From positions 1 through 14,333 of the forward strand of contig CAZTJA010000081.1 of NCBI GenBank assembly GCA_964613745.1: DNA of 14,333 nt, written 5' to 3'. This DNA is from CAZTJA01 sp964613745 (GTDB taxonomy: Bacteria; Desulfobacterota; Desulfomonilia; Desulfomonilales; Desulfomonilaceae). Below the pieces are notes generated by a model, which saw only the letters and a program-made list of their open reading frames with translations, was not told where the DNA came from and did no database searches. The position numbers and the translations under genes were made by a program. Positions 14,265 through 14,333 of this stretch are shown here, in pieces. Position 1 is the stretch's first letter. Each line of letters starts with the position of its first letter.

Positions 14265-14333
14265 ATGGGACAGGCCCAAATCCGACTAAATCAACTGAAT
14301 GTCATTATGTCGCGGCTGGGATTTCAAAAGGAC
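14265..14333 (+). CDS. Possible start of a gene running off the right edge
   Basis: From the ATG at 14265 the frame is open to the window end (23 codons, beginning MGQAQIRLNQLNVIMSRLGF). A purine-rich AGGGGGG lies just 2-8 nt before the ATG, close to but usable as a ribosome binding site. Too little is visible to name a product, and a chance open frame of this length is quite possible. Confidence 0.35.
   Translation, partial: MGQAQIRLNQLNVIMSRLGFQKD

Noticed and set aside
1..14333. CRISPR arrays, insertion sequences, tRNA, rRNA, phage or defence genes
   Set aside because: I looked for direct repeats with regular spacers, transposase motifs and structured RNA genes and saw none; the only sizeable repeat is the amtB-PII duplication.

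Overview
The window looks like chromosome from a Desulfobacterota (deltaproteobacterial) anaerobe. The support is roughly 50% GC by eye, the protein flavour (a GlnA of the CCRIPMYSASPKSKRIEYRTPDP type is not written out here beyond that note), a NifA-type sigma-54 activator beside amtB/PII genes, and a UbiE/MenG quinone methyltransferase. A Desulfomonile-like organism is a guess from general resemblance, not a demonstrated assignment. I saw no mobile element, CRISPR array, tRNA or rRNA.

Left part (1-4164). The C-terminal end of an unidentified coiled-coil gene enters from the left edge on the + strand. Facing it is a minus-strand run read from 4164 down to 301: a TPR-rich soluble lytic transglycosylase (slt), a DUF1285 protein, the quinone methyltransferase ubiE/menG, and a small tryptophan-rich protein of unknown function. 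The first three are tightly spaced (12 and 28 nt gaps) and probably form one operon.

Middle (4165-11341). A 375-nt divergent intergenic region separates slt from a NifA-like sigma-54 enhancer-binding protein (GAF, AAA+ with GAFTGA, Fis-type HTH). Downstream comes the core of the window, a tandem duplication amtB-PII-amtB-PII followed by glutamine synthetase glnA. Each amtB is preceded by a strong sigma-54 (-24/-12) promoter with identical GG-to-GC spacing. Both PII proteins keep the uridylylation tyrosine Y51, and GlnA keeps the adenylylation tyrosine (Y398). Together this is a nitrogen-scarcity module: ammonium uptake, PII sensing and gating, and assimilation into glutamine, with the neighbouring sigma-54 activator as the obvious candidate regulator. 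A good intrinsic terminator closes the module after glnA.

Right part (11454-14333). Glutamine-dependent NAD+ synthetase nadE overlaps by 4 nt with a free-standing class I glutamine amidotransferase, which in turn overlaps by 4 nt with a small cysteine-rich protein of unknown function. The last few bases carry what may be the start of another gene running off the right edge.

No clearly new defence or mobile system is visible. The items most worth following up are the duplicated sigma-54-driven amtB/PII units without canonical NifA upstream sites, and the translationally coupled nadE / amidotransferase / Cys-rich protein set.
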